NCBI GenBank assembly: GCA_021793495.1
Contig: JAJYSQ010000128.1
Span: forward strand, 1 to 5,972
Length of the DNA stretch: 5,972 nt
Source: Actinomycetes bacterium
GTDB lineage: Bacteria > Actinomycetota > Actinomycetes > JAJYSQ01
Reading direction: 5' to 3'
The notes beneath the pieces are model-generated. The model was not told where the DNA came from. It saw only the letters and a program-made list of their open reading frames with translations, and did no database searches. The translations under genes and the position numbers were made by a program. Every line of letters begins with the position of its first letter. The first letter of the stretch is position 1. This document shows positions 1 through 5,660 of the stretch, in pieces.

Positions 1-197
1 GCCATCGGCGAGCCGTGACCGTGGCCGGTGGCCCCCAGGGAACCGAACAGCTCGCAGCGCAGGCCACGGACCTGCTCGAGCACCCCGTCGGCCTCGAGGG
101 CCAGGGCAAAGCGCCGGGCCGCACGCATCGGTCCCACGGTGTGCGAGGAGGAGGGTCCGATCCCGATGGAGAACAGGTCGAACACGCTGACCGTCAC
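1..197 (-). CDS. sdaA: L-serine ammonia-lyase (serine dehydratase), N-terminal part, runs off window
   Basis: Iron-sulfur L-serine deaminase, which converts L-serine to pyruvate and ammonia in the cytoplasm. Only about 65 N-terminal residues are present; the gene continues beyond base 1. The visible protein opens with the family signature [20 protein letters not shown] (residues 5-24) and continues with AARRF and [13 protein letters not shown], which match the start of the beta domain of single-chain SdaA enzymes. The start is the GTG at 195-197, because the signature begins four codons later, as in the family, and no ATG, GTG or TTG lies in frame within the spacer upstream. A G-run at 205-210 on the minus strand is a weak ribosome site seven bases away. 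The gene lies 58 bases after glyA in the same direction, so the two are probably co-transcribed. That gap holds a short hairpin (219-223 with 232-236) of uncertain meaning. The iron-sulfur cysteines and the alpha domain are outside the window. Confidence 0.9.
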   Translation of the reverse strand, partial: MTVSVFDLFSIGIGPSSSHTVGPMRAARRFALALEADGVLEQVRGLRCELFGSLGATGHGHGSPM

Positions 198-255
198 GCC
201 CGCGCCCCCCAGCCGGCATCCCCACGCCGGCGGGGACGGGCCGGACCGGGCCGGA

Positions 256-1569
256 TCACCGCGCCAGACCCGGGTACAGCGGGTACGCGGCGGCCACCGC
301 GTCCACCCGGGCCCGGAGCGCCGTCGCGTCGAAGTCGTCTCTCAACGCGCCCGCGACGATGTCGGCGACCTCGGTGAACGCCTCGTCGTCCAGACCGCGG
401 GTCGCCAGCGCCGGGGTGCCGATACGCAGTCCGGAGCTGACCATCGGGGGGCGCGGGTCGAAGGGCACGGCGTTGCGGTTGACGGTGATCCCGACCGAGT
501 GCAGCCGGTCCTCGGCCTGGGCGCCATCCAGCGTCGACTCCCGCAGATCCACCATCACCAGGTGCACGTCCGTGCCGCCGGTGAGCACCCTGACCCCATG
601 GGCGACCATGTCCTCGTTCAGCAGCCGGTCGGCCAAGATCCGGGCACCGCGCAGGCAGCGGCGCTGGCGGTCGGCGAACTCCTCGGTGGCAGCCACCTTG
701 AACGCCACCGCCTTCGCGGCGATCACATGCTCCAACGGACCGCCTTGCTGTCCGGGGAACACCGCCGAGTTGATCTTCTTCGCGTACTCCTGACCGCACA
801 GGATCACCCCACCCCGAGGACCGCCGAGCGTCTTGTGGGTGGTCGTGGTGACCACGTGGGCATGCTCGATCGGGCTCGGGTGCAGCCCCACCGCGACCAG
901 CCCGGCGAAGTGCGCCATGTCCACCATCAGGTAGGCACCGACCTGGTCGGCGATCCGTCGGAACGCGGCGAAATCCAGCTGCCGCGGATAGGCCGACCAG
1001 CCCGCGAGGATGAGCCGCGGCCGGTGCTCCTGGGCGAGGCGCTCCACCTCCTCCATGTCGACCAGCCCGTCCGAGGAGCGCACGTGGTAGGCGCTGACCT
1101 CGTACAACCGCCCGGAGAAGTTCAGCCGCATGCCGTGCGTGAGGTGCCCGCCGTGGGCGAGGTCCAGCCCCAGGATCCGGTCCCCCGGTTCCAGCAGGGC
1201 GTGCATCGCCGCGGCGTTCGCCTGGGCCCCGGAGTGCGGCTGAACGTTGGCGTGCTCGGCACCGAACAGCCGCTTGACCCGGTCGATCGCCAGCTGCTCG
1301 ACGACGTCGACGTACTCGCACCCGCCGTAGTACCGTCGACCCGGGTACCCCTCGGCGTACTTGTTGGTCAGGACCGACCCTTGAGCCTGCAGGACCGCCA
1401 CCGGGGTGAAGTTCTCCGACGCGATCATCTCCAGCGTCGAGCGCTGACGGCCCAGCTCTCCATCGATGGCTGCGGAGACCTCCGGGTCGAACTCGGCCAG
1501 GCTCTGGTCGTGGGTGCTGGCCAGGTCGTGGGTGCTGGTCAGCGTGGCACCACCCTGGGTTGCCGTCAT
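256..1569 (-). CDS. glyA: Serine hydroxymethyltransferase
   Basis: PLP enzyme that interconverts serine plus tetrahydrofolate with glycine plus 5,10-methylene-tetrahydrofolate; cytoplasmic. It has 437 residues, slightly longer than the usual 415-430 because of an N-terminal extension. Visible motifs are SENF (51-54), [16 protein letters not shown] (68-83), the PLP-contacting [11 protein letters not shown] with Asp217 and His220, the Schiff-base lysine Lys246 in [14 protein letters not shown], and the substrate-carboxylate arginine Arg382 in GLRIGTPA. The chain is intact. The ATG at 1567-1569 is preceded by AGGAG (1575-1579) at five-base spacing, which decides the start. Residues 10-21 are a six-residue duplication (LTSTHD then LASTHD) encoded by an 18-base tandem repeat, ahead of the conserved fold. 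The gene is followed by sdaA and transcribed away from a GntR regulator. This suggests regulated glycine/serine catabolism rather than only one-carbon supply; the regulatory link is inference. Confidence 0.97.
   Translation of the reverse strand: MTATQGGATLTSTHDLASTHDQSLAEFDPEVSAAIDGELGRQRSTLEMIASENFTPVAVLQAQGSVLTNKYAEGYPGRRYYGGCEYVDVVEQLAIDRVKRLFGAEHANVQPHSGAQANAAAMHALLEPGDRILGLDLAHGGHLTHGMRLNFSGRLYEVSAYHVRSSDGLVDMEEVERLAQEHRPRLILAGWSAYPRQLDFAAFRRIADQVGAYLMVDMAHFAGLVAVGLHPSPIEHAHVVTTTTHKTLGGPRGGVILCGQEYAKKINSAVFPGQQGGPLEHVIAAKAVAFKVAATEEFADRQRRCLRGARILADRLLNEDMVAHGVRVLTGGTDVHLVMVDLRESTLDGAQAEDRLHSVGITVNRNAVPFDPRPPMVSSGLRIGTPALATRGLDDEAFTEVADIVAGALRDDFDATALRARVDAVAAAYPLYPGLAR
1506..1541. repeat. 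18-base tandem duplication within the glyA 5' end
   Basis: Units 1506-1523 and 1524-1541 match at 17 of 18 bases (15 identical bases, then cca versus tca). The repeat is in frame and yields [12 protein letters not shown] at residues 10-21 of the serine hydroxymethyltransferase. It lies in the poorly conserved N-terminal extension, so it probably has little effect on catalysis. It looks like a recent replication-slippage event. Confidence 0.85.
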
Positions 1570-1580
1570 GGGGACTCCTA

Positions 1581-1621
1581 CCGCCGCGGGGCGTCGAGGA
1601 GGCGTCGGTGCCCCGCGGTGG
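1581..1621 (-). promoter_or_regulatory. Hairpin in the glyA 5' leader, next to the Shine-Dalgarno
   Basis: A perfect nine-base-pair GC-rich stem joins 1584-1592 and 1610-1618. On the glyA transcript it can be extended by two pairs beyond one mismatch, to 1581 and 1621. The loop is 17 bases. The 3' arm ends right before the TAGGAG ribosome site of glyA (1575-1580). The loop, read on the glyA strand, contains CTCCT (1597-1601), the exact complement of the AGGAG at 1575-1579, so a pseudoknot or alternative pairing could mask the ribosome site. It matches no riboswitch class I recognise. The stem is directly visible; a regulatory role is inference. Confidence 0.45.
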
Positions 1622-1694
1622 CTGCGACGCCCGGGTGGACTGGGACTGACGTGAGTGGGCTACCGACCCGCCGAAGGACCTCTGGTGACGGACC

Positions 1695-1707
1695 CTTGAT
1701 ATACGAG
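1695..1707. promoter_or_regulatory. Candidate operator for the GntR regulator, in the glyA/gntR divergent region
   Basis: CTTGATATACGAG is an AT-rich island with imperfect dyad symmetry (CTTG against CGAG around ATATA) in very GC-rich surroundings. It resembles the TTGTATACAA-like sites bound by many FCD-type GntR regulators. It overlaps the probable -35 of the regulator gene, which would permit autorepression. On the opposite strand it contains TATATC, a possible -10 for glyA, although no good -35 accompanies it. Assignment is by position and resemblance only. Confidence 0.4.
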
Positions 1708-1730
1708 TCTGCGTCGCTACCGTATTGACC
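1696..1730 (+). promoter_or_regulatory. Probable promoter of gntR giving a leaderless transcript
   Basis: TTGATA (1696-1701) and TACCGT (1718-1723) are separated by 16 bases and fit an actinobacterial -35 and TAnnnT -10. The ATG of the regulator at 1731 begins seven bases after the -10, about where transcription would start. No Shine-Dalgarno precedes the gene. Together these suggest a leaderless mRNA, which is common in actinobacteria. Confidence 0.5.
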
Positions 1731-2396
1731 ATGTGTCCCAGCGTCAACGGCGCCGGTCTCGCCGCGACGGTGCGCCCGCCGTCCCAGGCCCAACGCGCCT
1801 ACGACGAGGTTCGGGACCGGATCGTGACCCTCGTCCTGGCCCCCGGGTCGCCGCTGGACGAGGAGACCCTCAGCACGGCCCTCGGGGTGGGACGTACCCC
1901 CCTGCGTGAGGCGCTCCAGCGGCTGGCGTCCGAGCGACTGGTGGTGGTCTACCCGCGACGTGGCACCTTCGTCGCCGAGGTGAACATCACCGACCACGGC
2001 TTGGTCGCCGACGTGCGCCGGGAGCTGGAAGGGCTCGCTGCGGCGAGGGCTGCCCAACGGGCTTCCGCCACCGACCGCGCCCGCCTGGCCGAGCTGACCG
2101 ACCAGATCCGTCAGCCGAGCAGCGGACGCGAGCAGGGCATGCGACTGGACACGGTGATCCACCGCGAGGTGTACGAGGCCACCCACAACCACTACCTGGC
2201 CGCCACCCTGAGCCAGTACTACAACCTGTCGCTGCGCATCTGGTACGTCTTTCTGGACCGGCTCCCCGAGATCGACCACGCCGCCCAGCACCAGCCGATG
2301 CTGGAGGCGATCATCGCTGCCGACGCGCAGCGTGCGGCAGCGATCGCCGTCGCGCACGTCGAGGCGTTCGAGCGGGCCGTGCGTCAGGCGATGTGA
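1731..2396 (+). CDS. GntR-family transcriptional regulator with FCD ligand-binding domain
   Basis: A 221-residue DNA-binding regulator of the FadR/FCD subfamily. The winged helix-turn-helix spans about residues 18-83, with the typical core PLDEETLSTALGVGRTPLREA and the wing LVVVYPRRGTFVAEV. The C-terminal all-helical FCD domain spans about 92-216. It keeps the usual metal-site pattern: Asp140 and His144 (DTVIHREVYEATHN), a His in HQPMLEAI (His187) and His209 (AHVEAF), so a metal-bound carboxylate effector is likely. The start is set at the ATG 1731. A TTG at 1725 is also in frame, but neither has a ribosome site and the promoter spacing favours a leaderless ATG. It is divergent from glyA-sdaA, sharing a 161-base control region, so regulation of that operon in response to an amino or organic acid is the natural inference. 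The effector cannot be read from sequence. Confidence 0.9.
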   Translation: MCPSVNGAGLAATVRPPSQAQRAYDEVRDRIVTLVLAPGSPLDEETLSTALGVGRTPLREALQRLASERLVVVYPRRGTFVAEVNITDHGLVADVRRELEGLAAARAAQRASATDRARLAELTDQIRQPSSGREQGMRLDTVIHREVYEATHNHYLAATLSQYYNLSLRIWYVFLDRLPEIDHAAQHQPMLEAIIAADAQRAAAIAVAHVEAFERAVRQAM

Positions 2397-2405
2397 CCCC
2401 CTGCG

Positions 2406-2419
2406 CCCCGGGACCGGGG
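2406..2419 (+). terminator. Weak hairpin after gntR
   Basis: CCCCG (2406-2410) and CGGGG (2415-2419) can form a five-base-pair stem with a four-base loop, ten bases after the regulator's stop codon. There is no T-run, so this is at best a weak terminator or pause site. Confidence 0.2.
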
Positions 2420-2421
2420 GC

Positions 2422-2427
2422 TAGCCT
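2422..2427 (+). promoter_or_regulatory. Possible -10 element for the small membrane protein gene
   Basis: TAGCCT fits the actinobacterial TAnnnT -10 consensus. It would start transcription near 2433-2436, leaving a leader of about 50 bases before the strong ribosome site at 2471-2476. No recognisable -35 is present, so the call is tentative. Confidence 0.3.
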
Positions 2428-2482
2428 GGAGAGACGGTCAAGGGCTGGATCAGCCGCCCCGCTCGTCGTCAGGAGGCTTGAC

Positions 2483-2683
2483 ATGCTCGAGCAGCGTCAC
2501 TCCACCCACCCGGTCGTCAAGGCGACGGTGGCGCTGGCCGCCGGCGTGTTCGTGGTGCTCCTCGCGCTGTCGGCCGTCTCTGTGGTCGTCGGACTGGTCT
2601 GGACCCTCGTCAAGGCCGCCCTGCTGGTCCTCGTCGTCGTCGGGGCGTGGCACATCGTCCGCCGCTCCCGAGCCCACGGATGA
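2483..2683 (+). CDS. Small two-helix membrane protein, function unknown
   Basis: A 66-residue protein that I do not recognise. The start is the ATG at 2483, decided by a perfect AGGAGG (2471-2476) six bases upstream; a longer in-frame reading from 2393 lacks such a site. The N-terminus is short and polar (MLEQRHSTHPVVK). It is followed by two hydrophobic stretches, about residues 14-38 and 41-56, with one Lys between them (TLVKAAL), and a basic tail ([10 protein letters not shown]). This predicts a hairpin-like inner-membrane protein with its basic end in the cytoplasm. Nearly every codon ends in G or C, including in the part overlapping the convergent gene, which supports real translation. 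It follows gntR by 86 bases and may have its own promoter. Its 3' end overlaps the 3' end of the DUF5063-type gene by 74 bases. Confidence 0.7.
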   Translation: MLEQRHSTHPVVKATVALAAGVFVVLLALSAVSVVVGLVWTLVKAALLVLVVVGAWHIVRRSRAHG

Positions 2684-3323
2684 TCGGTCCCGGGGCAGCC
2701 GGCCGATCCTGCACCGGGCGAGGCCCGGCTGGCGCGTCTCCGAACAACGCGTCGACCTCGGCCGCCGCGACCACGTCCGGGTCCGCGTCGACCCGTTGGT
2801 GCGAGACCACGGAGAGCAGAGCCCGCAAGGCCGACGCCGTGTGCCCGCCCCAGTTGGACAGGTAGGAGAACTGCCACCACCACAGCGCCTCGTCGAGCCG
2901 GCCCTGCTCGTAGTGGCGCAGCCCGTGGAGCAGGTCGGCAGCCACGTCGGCGAGGTAGTCCGAGATCCGCGCCCCGACCAGCTGGTCCGGCAGCAGCGGG
3001 TCGAAGATCTCGGCGAACTCGTCGATGCCCTCCAGGAGCAGGGCCAGCCCCTCCCGGATCGGCTGGACGTCGATGTCCGGACCGGGGTCTGGCTCGAACC
3101 GCTCGGACGGCACCACGTCGGACAGAGCACCCAGGCGGGCGCCCTCCAAGGCGATCTCCGAGACCTTGACCAGCAGGACCGGCAGCGCCGCTTCGAACGC
3201 CAGCCCGGCGGCGAGCTCGGTCAAGGCCGTGACGTAGGAGCGGACATGGCCCGCAGCAGCGGCGGCGATCCTGGCCAGCGGCTCCTCACCGGCCGGGACC
3301 GGGATGGTCAGACGGTCAGACAT
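2610..3323 (-). CDS. DUF5063-type protein encoded downstream of recR
   Basis: A 237-residue, mostly helical, acidic soluble protein of unknown function. I assign it to the DUF5063 family from the stretch [18 protein letters not shown] (residues 144-161), the following [19 protein letters not shown], and the recR-linked position known for this family in actinobacteria. There is no signal peptide or membrane segment. The start is the ATG at 3321-3323, with AGGAGG (3331-3336) seven bases upstream. It overlaps the recR stop by eight bases, so the two are probably translationally coupled. The family-like part ends around residue 196 (VDALFGD). The remaining 41 residues are rich in Pro, Gly and Arg and have poor codon use (several CGA, CCT, GCA, GGA, TGT), and they run into the convergent membrane gene. 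The tail may be non-conserved read-through. A role near recombination repair is suggested only by the neighbour. Confidence 0.85.
   Translation of the reverse strand: MSDRLTIPVPAGEEPLARIAAAAAGHVRSYVTALTELAAGLAFEAALPVLLVKVSEIALEGARLGALSDVVPSERFEPDPGPDIDVQPIREGLALLLEGIDEFAEIFDPLLPDQLVGARISDYLADVAADLLHGLRHYEQGRLDEALWWWQFSYLSNWGGHTASALRALLSVVSHQRVDADPDVVAAAEVDALFGDAPAGPRPVQDRPAAPGPIIRGLGSGGRCATPRRRRGPAGRP
2682..2728. terminator. Two adjacent hairpins at the end of the small membrane protein gene
   Basis: GATCGG (2682-2687) pairs with CCGATC (2703-2708) across a 15-base loop. CCGGGC (2714-2719) pairs perfectly with GCCCGG (2723-2728) across GAG. They sit at and just after the stop codon of the plus-strand gene. 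They could end transcription from either side, though neither has a T-run. They also lie inside the 3' tail of the DUF5063-type reading frame, whose composition is not coding-like further on. Confidence 0.3.
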
Positions 3324-3915
3324 CCAGCACCCTCCTACCCTCGAATGCCCGACCCAAGGTGATCTCGTCGGCGTACTCCAGGTCCCCGCCGACCGGCAGC
3401 CCGCTGGCCAAGCGGGTGACCCGCAACCCCATCGGCTTGACCAGGCGGGCCAGGTAGGTGGCGGTCGCCTCACCCTCGAGGTTCGGATCGGTAGCGAGGA
3501 TGATCTCGGTGACCACGTCGTCGGTCAGCCGCACCATCAGCTCCTTGACCCGCAGGTCGTCCGGCCCGATGCCGTCGATCGGGCTGATCGCCCCGCCGAG
3601 CACGTGGTAGCGACCGCGGAACTCCCGGGACCGTTCCACCGCCACGATGTCCTTGGGCTCCTCGACGACGCACAGCACGGTCGGGTCCCGCCGGGTGTCG
3701 AGGCAGATCCGGCACCGCTCGGCCTGGGCGACGTTGCCGCACTCGACACAGAACCGGACCTTCTCCTTGACCTCGACCAGCAGATGGGCCAGCCGGCGCA
3801 CATCTGCAGGATCAGCCGTCAGGACATGGAAGGCGATCCGCTGAGCGCTCTTGGGCCCGATGCCCGGCAACCGCCCCAGCTCATCGATCAGGTCCTGGAC
3901 CATTCCCTCGAACAC
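3316..3915 (-). CDS. recR: Recombination mediator protein RecR
   Basis: A 199-residue DNA-repair protein that, with RecF and RecO, helps load RecA onto SSB-coated single-stranded DNA at gaps. In order: a helix-hairpin-helix ([17 protein letters not shown], residues 14-30), a four-cysteine zinc finger (Cys56, Cys59, Cys68, Cys71), and a Toprim domain starting at [13 protein letters not shown] (82-94) with the acidic [12 protein letters not shown] (141-152). The C-terminal [20 protein letters not shown] (172-191) completes the family pattern. The length is normal and no key residue is missing. The start is the GTG at 3913-3915, giving [18 protein letters not shown], which aligns with the family start; an ATG four codons later would lose conserved residues. 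AGGGG (3925-3929), nine bases upstream, overlaps the ybaB stop codon. It sits in a tight operon between ybaB and the DUF5063-type gene. Confidence 0.97.
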   Translation of the reverse strand: MFEGMVQDLIDELGRLPGIGPKSAQRIAFHVLTADPADVRRLAHLLVEVKEKVRFCVECGNVAQAERCRICLDTRRDPTVLCVVEEPKDIVAVERSREFRGRYHVLGGAISPIDGIGPDDLRVKELMVRLTDDVVTEIILATDPNLEGEATATYLARLVKPMGLRVTRLASGLPVGGDLEYADEITLGRAFEGRRVLDV

Positions 3916-3927
3916 GTGGCCCAGCCC

Positions 3928-4314
3928 CTAGGCCCCGGGGCCGATGCCGGACCCCGGGCCCTCGGGTACGGCCAGACCGAAGAGGTCGGCCGGTAGCCCG
4001 TCCGTAACCGGACCCATCGTGCGCGCCTGCAGCTGGCCGGTTCCGGCCACCGCGTCACGCACCGCCGCGAGCACCAGGTCGGACAGCAACGTCGCGGTCT
4101 CCTCCAGATCGCCCCCCGCAGCGAGAGCCCGGGGGTCGATGCTCACCCCGAGCAAGGTGCCGGCGCCGTCGACGGTCGCGGACACCAGCCCGCCACCAGC
4201 GCTGCCGTTCACCCGTGCCTCGGCGAGCTCACGCTGAGCCATGGCCAACCGGTCCTGCATCTGTTGCGCCTGGGCGAGCAGCGCCTGCACGTCGAACTGG
4301 CCGTCACCGAACAT
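3928..4314 (-). CDS. YbaB/EbfC family nucleoid-associated DNA-binding protein
   Basis: A 128-residue small DNA-binding protein of the YbaB/EbfC family, dimeric and nucleoid-associated in studied relatives. Typical parts are visible: an N-terminal helix rich in Gln and Ala (ALLAQAQQMQDRLAMAQREL, residues 11-30), the strand and loop VNGSAGGGLVSATVDGAGTL, then VSIDPRAL and a C-terminal helix (ETATLLSDLVLAAVRDAV). The last 30 or so residues are a flexible Gly/Pro-rich tail. The start is the ATG at 4312-4314, decided by AGGAG (4320-4324) five bases upstream; a longer in-frame reading upstream has no ribosome site and loses family character. recR begins 12 bases after its stop. In most bacteria dnaX comes just before this gene; here a spacer and an oppositely oriented ornithine carbamoyltransferase gene come between them. 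Confidence 0.93.
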   Translation of the reverse strand: MFGDGQFDVQALLAQAQQMQDRLAMAQRELAEARVNGSAGGGLVSATVDGAGTLLGVSIDPRALAAGGDLEETATLLSDLVLAAVRDAVAGTGQLQARTMGPVTDGLPADLFGLAVPEGPGSGIGPGA

Positions 4315-4361
4315 GCGCGCTCCTCGATCCTCGAGACCCGCCGGGCAGACGGACGACACCG

Positions 4362-4367
4362 AGCCTA
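4362..4367 (-). promoter_or_regulatory. Possible -10 element of the ybaB-recR operon
   Basis: TAGGCT on the minus strand fits TAnnnT and lies about 48 bases upstream of the ybaB start. No convincing -35 is seen upstream of it. If ybaB-recR is cut off from dnaX, the operon needs its own promoter, and this is the best candidate in the spacer. Confidence 0.3.
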
Positions 4368-4590
4368 CGGCTTGTCGCCCCCCTGGCCGACGGCCGCGAC
4401 GGCACCCCACCCGAACCGGGTCCACGGGTGAGGTCGGGTCAGCCTGACGTACGCGTCGTGATCGACTCCACTCCGGACGTCGAGCCGCACCGGGGTGGCG
4501 ATCGGTACGGACTCCGCCGTCGTGCCGGTCCTGCTCGACGCGGCCCTGACGGTGCCCGGGATACGCTCGCGGGTCAGGGTCGGTGGGCGA
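4365..4590 (-). other. Coding-like open frame in the ybaB/argF spacer; possible small gene or relic
   Basis: One minus-strand frame is open through the spacer and ends at a TAG at 4365-4367. A hand count over about 49 codons (4368-4514) gives G+C near 75, 57 and 86 percent at positions one, two and three, the pattern of real genes in this window. The translation includes VRLDVRSGVDHDAY and RPHPWTRFGWGAVAAVG, which look protein-like but which I cannot assign. The only conventional start is the GTG at 4488-4490 (41 residues), with no ribosome site, although the high third-position G+C continues to about 4590. It could be the tail of a decayed gene, a leaderless small gene, or chance. Against it, a plus-strand frame from the GTG at 4495 to about 4590 has a similar bias. 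Confidence 0.25.
4562..4567 (+). promoter_or_regulatory. Possible -10 element of argF
   Basis: TACGCT fits TAnnnT and would give a leader of roughly 65 bases before the argF start. It lies between the arms CCTGAC (4545-4550) and GTCAGG (4573-4578), which could form an operator. No recognisable -35 is present. It is the only TAnnnT match I see on the plus strand in the spacer. Confidence 0.35.
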
Positions 4591-4639
4591 GCCCGTCCGG
4601 CGACCCCCGACCCCCGACGCCGGCAGGAGGAGACCGCTG

Positions 4640-5647
4640 ATGTCCTCGGTGTGGACGAACCGCAGCTACCTGAAGGAGATCGACCACTCGGCCGCAGAGC
4701 TCGAGTACCTGCTGGACCTGGCCGCACACCTGAAGGCGGCGAAGGCCGGCGGGTACGAGCGCCCGGCGCTGACCGGGGCGAACATCGCGTTGATCTTCGA
4801 GAAGTCCTCGACCCGCACCCGTACGGCCTTCGAGGTAGCCGCGCACGACCAGGGGGCGCACGCCACCTACCTGGGCCCGGATGGCTCGCAGATCGGCCAG
4901 AAGGAGTCGATCAAGGACACAGCGCGGGTTCTTGGCCGGGTCTTCGACGGGATCGAGTACCGCGGTGCCGCCCATGCCAACGTCGAGGTGTTGGCGGCTC
5001 ACGCCGGGGTTCCGGTGTGGAACGGGCTGACCGACACCTGGCACCCCACGCAGACCCTGGCCGATGCCCTGACGATGCGCGAGCACCTGGGCCGGACAGG
5101 CCGGCCGCTACGCGGGGCGACGCTGGCCTACTGCGGAGACGCGCGGTTCAACATGGGCAACTCGCTGCTGGTAACCGGCGCGTTGCTCGGCATGGACGTA
5201 CGCGTGGTGGCCCCCCGAGCACTGTGGACCGCGCCGAGCATCGTCGAGCAGGCCCGCGGCATCGCGACCACCACGGGGGCCGAGGTCACGGTGACCGATG
5301 ACGTGGCGCAGGGGGTAGCCGGCGCTGACTTCGTCTACACCGATGTGTGGGTCTCGATGGGCGAGCCGGCCGAGGCCTGGGAGCAACGTATCGCCGTGCT
5401 GCGTGACTACCAGGTGACGATGAGCCTGCTGGAGCGTACGGGCAACCCGGAGGTCCGCTTCCTGCACTGCCTGCCGGCGTTCCACAACCGGGACACGGCC
5501 GTGGGCGAGGAGGTCTTCCAGCGCACCGGCATGGCCGAGCTCGAGGTGACCGACGAGGTGTTCGAGTCCACCCACTCGATCGTGTTCGACCAGGCAGCGA
5601 ACCGCATGCCCACCATCAAAGCGCTGATGGTGGCCACCCTGACCTGA
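4640..5647 (+). CDS. argF: Ornithine carbamoyltransferase
   Basis: A 335-residue enzyme forming citrulline and phosphate from ornithine and carbamoyl phosphate, in arginine synthesis, or running in reverse in the arginine deiminase pathway. The carbamoyl-phosphate site is [10 protein letters not shown] (53-62) plus HPTQ (135-138). [18 protein letters not shown] (83-100), the ornithine loop DVWVSMGE (235-242) and the catalytic HCLPAFH (276-282) are all intact. The start is the ATG at 4640, with AGGAGGAG (4625-4632) seven bases upstream; a longer reading from 4583 lacks a ribosome site and adds low-complexity sequence. The length and several segments ([39 protein letters not shown]) resemble the E. 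coli ArgI and Pseudomonas ArcB type more than the roughly 310-residue enzyme of actinobacterial arg clusters. It stands alone, with no arcA, arcC or other arg gene in view, so whether it is anabolic or catabolic (then arcB) is open. Confidence 0.95.
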   Translation: MSSVWTNRSYLKEIDHSAAELEYLLDLAAHLKAAKAGGYERPALTGANIALIFEKSSTRTRTAFEVAAHDQGAHATYLGPDGSQIGQKESIKDTARVLGRVFDGIEYRGAAHANVEVLAAHAGVPVWNGLTDTWHPTQTLADALTMREHLGRTGRPLRGATLAYCGDARFNMGNSLLVTGALLGMDVRVVAPRALWTAPSIVEQARGIATTTGAEVTVTDDVAQGVAGADFVYTDVWVSMGEPAEAWEQRIAVLRDYQVTMSLLERTGNPEVRFLHCLPAFHNRDTAVGEEVFQRTGMAELEVTDEVFESTHSIVFDQAANRMPTIKALMVATLT

Positions 5648-5660
5648 CCGGACCTGACCG
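5641..5660. repeat. Ten-base tandem repeat across the argF stop codon
   Basis: GACCTGACCG occurs twice in direct succession (5641-5650 and 5651-5660). The first copy carries the TGA stop of argF. Degenerate GACCG and CCGGACCG copies continue to about 5680. It fills the 35-base gap before the end of the convergent gene. I see no clear terminator hairpin there. Confidence 0.7.

Larger units (their letters stand above)
4315..4639. other. 325-base spacer between divergent ybaB and argF
   Basis: This spacer holds the ribosome sites of both flanking genes, a possible ybaB -10 (4362-4367), a possible argF -10 (4562-4567) and the coding-like frame described separately. It also holds two related pairs of short motifs: CGGGTCAG followed by CCTGACG (4435-4449), and CCTGACG then CGGGTCAG (4545-4577). 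I see no tRNA, no SRP RNA and no arginine-repressor box of the usual TGCAT type. Confidence 0.6.

Noticed and set aside
1655..1690. GCCGAAGGA upstream of gntR, like the core of a glycine riboswitch, tempting beside glyA
   Set aside because: It is on the plus strand, not the glyA strand. The other conserved parts of the aptamer (GGAGAG-type and CTCTCAGG-type segments) are absent and the space is too short.
28..1728. Long plus-strand open frame of 566 codons (and another minus frame 194-1747) across glyA
   Set aside because: Both are shadows of the intact glyA frame. Their translations are low-complexity, Arg/Pro/Gly-rich or His/Val-rich and show no family motifs, while glyA has every SHMT signature.
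2393..2482. Longer N-terminus for the small membrane protein starting just at the gntR stop
   Set aside because: The extra 30 residues are low-complexity, there is no suitable ribosome site at 2393, and the ATG at 2483 has a perfect AGGAGG at ideal spacing.
3304..3996. Plus-strand 230-codon frame opposite recR
   Set aside because: It is antisense to the fully conserved recR gene; its composition follows from that, and no domain is recognisable.
4583..4639. Longer argF start at 4583
   Set aside because: The extra residues ([14 protein letters not shown]) are non-conserved and come from the leader; the ATG at 4640 has a strong ribosome site and matches the family start.
4495..5301. Plus-strand 268-codon frame overlapping the argF 5' half
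   Set aside because: Beyond about 4600 it runs inside argF in another frame with Arg-rich nonsense sequence. Only its first 30 or so codons look coding-like, as noted in the spacer finding.
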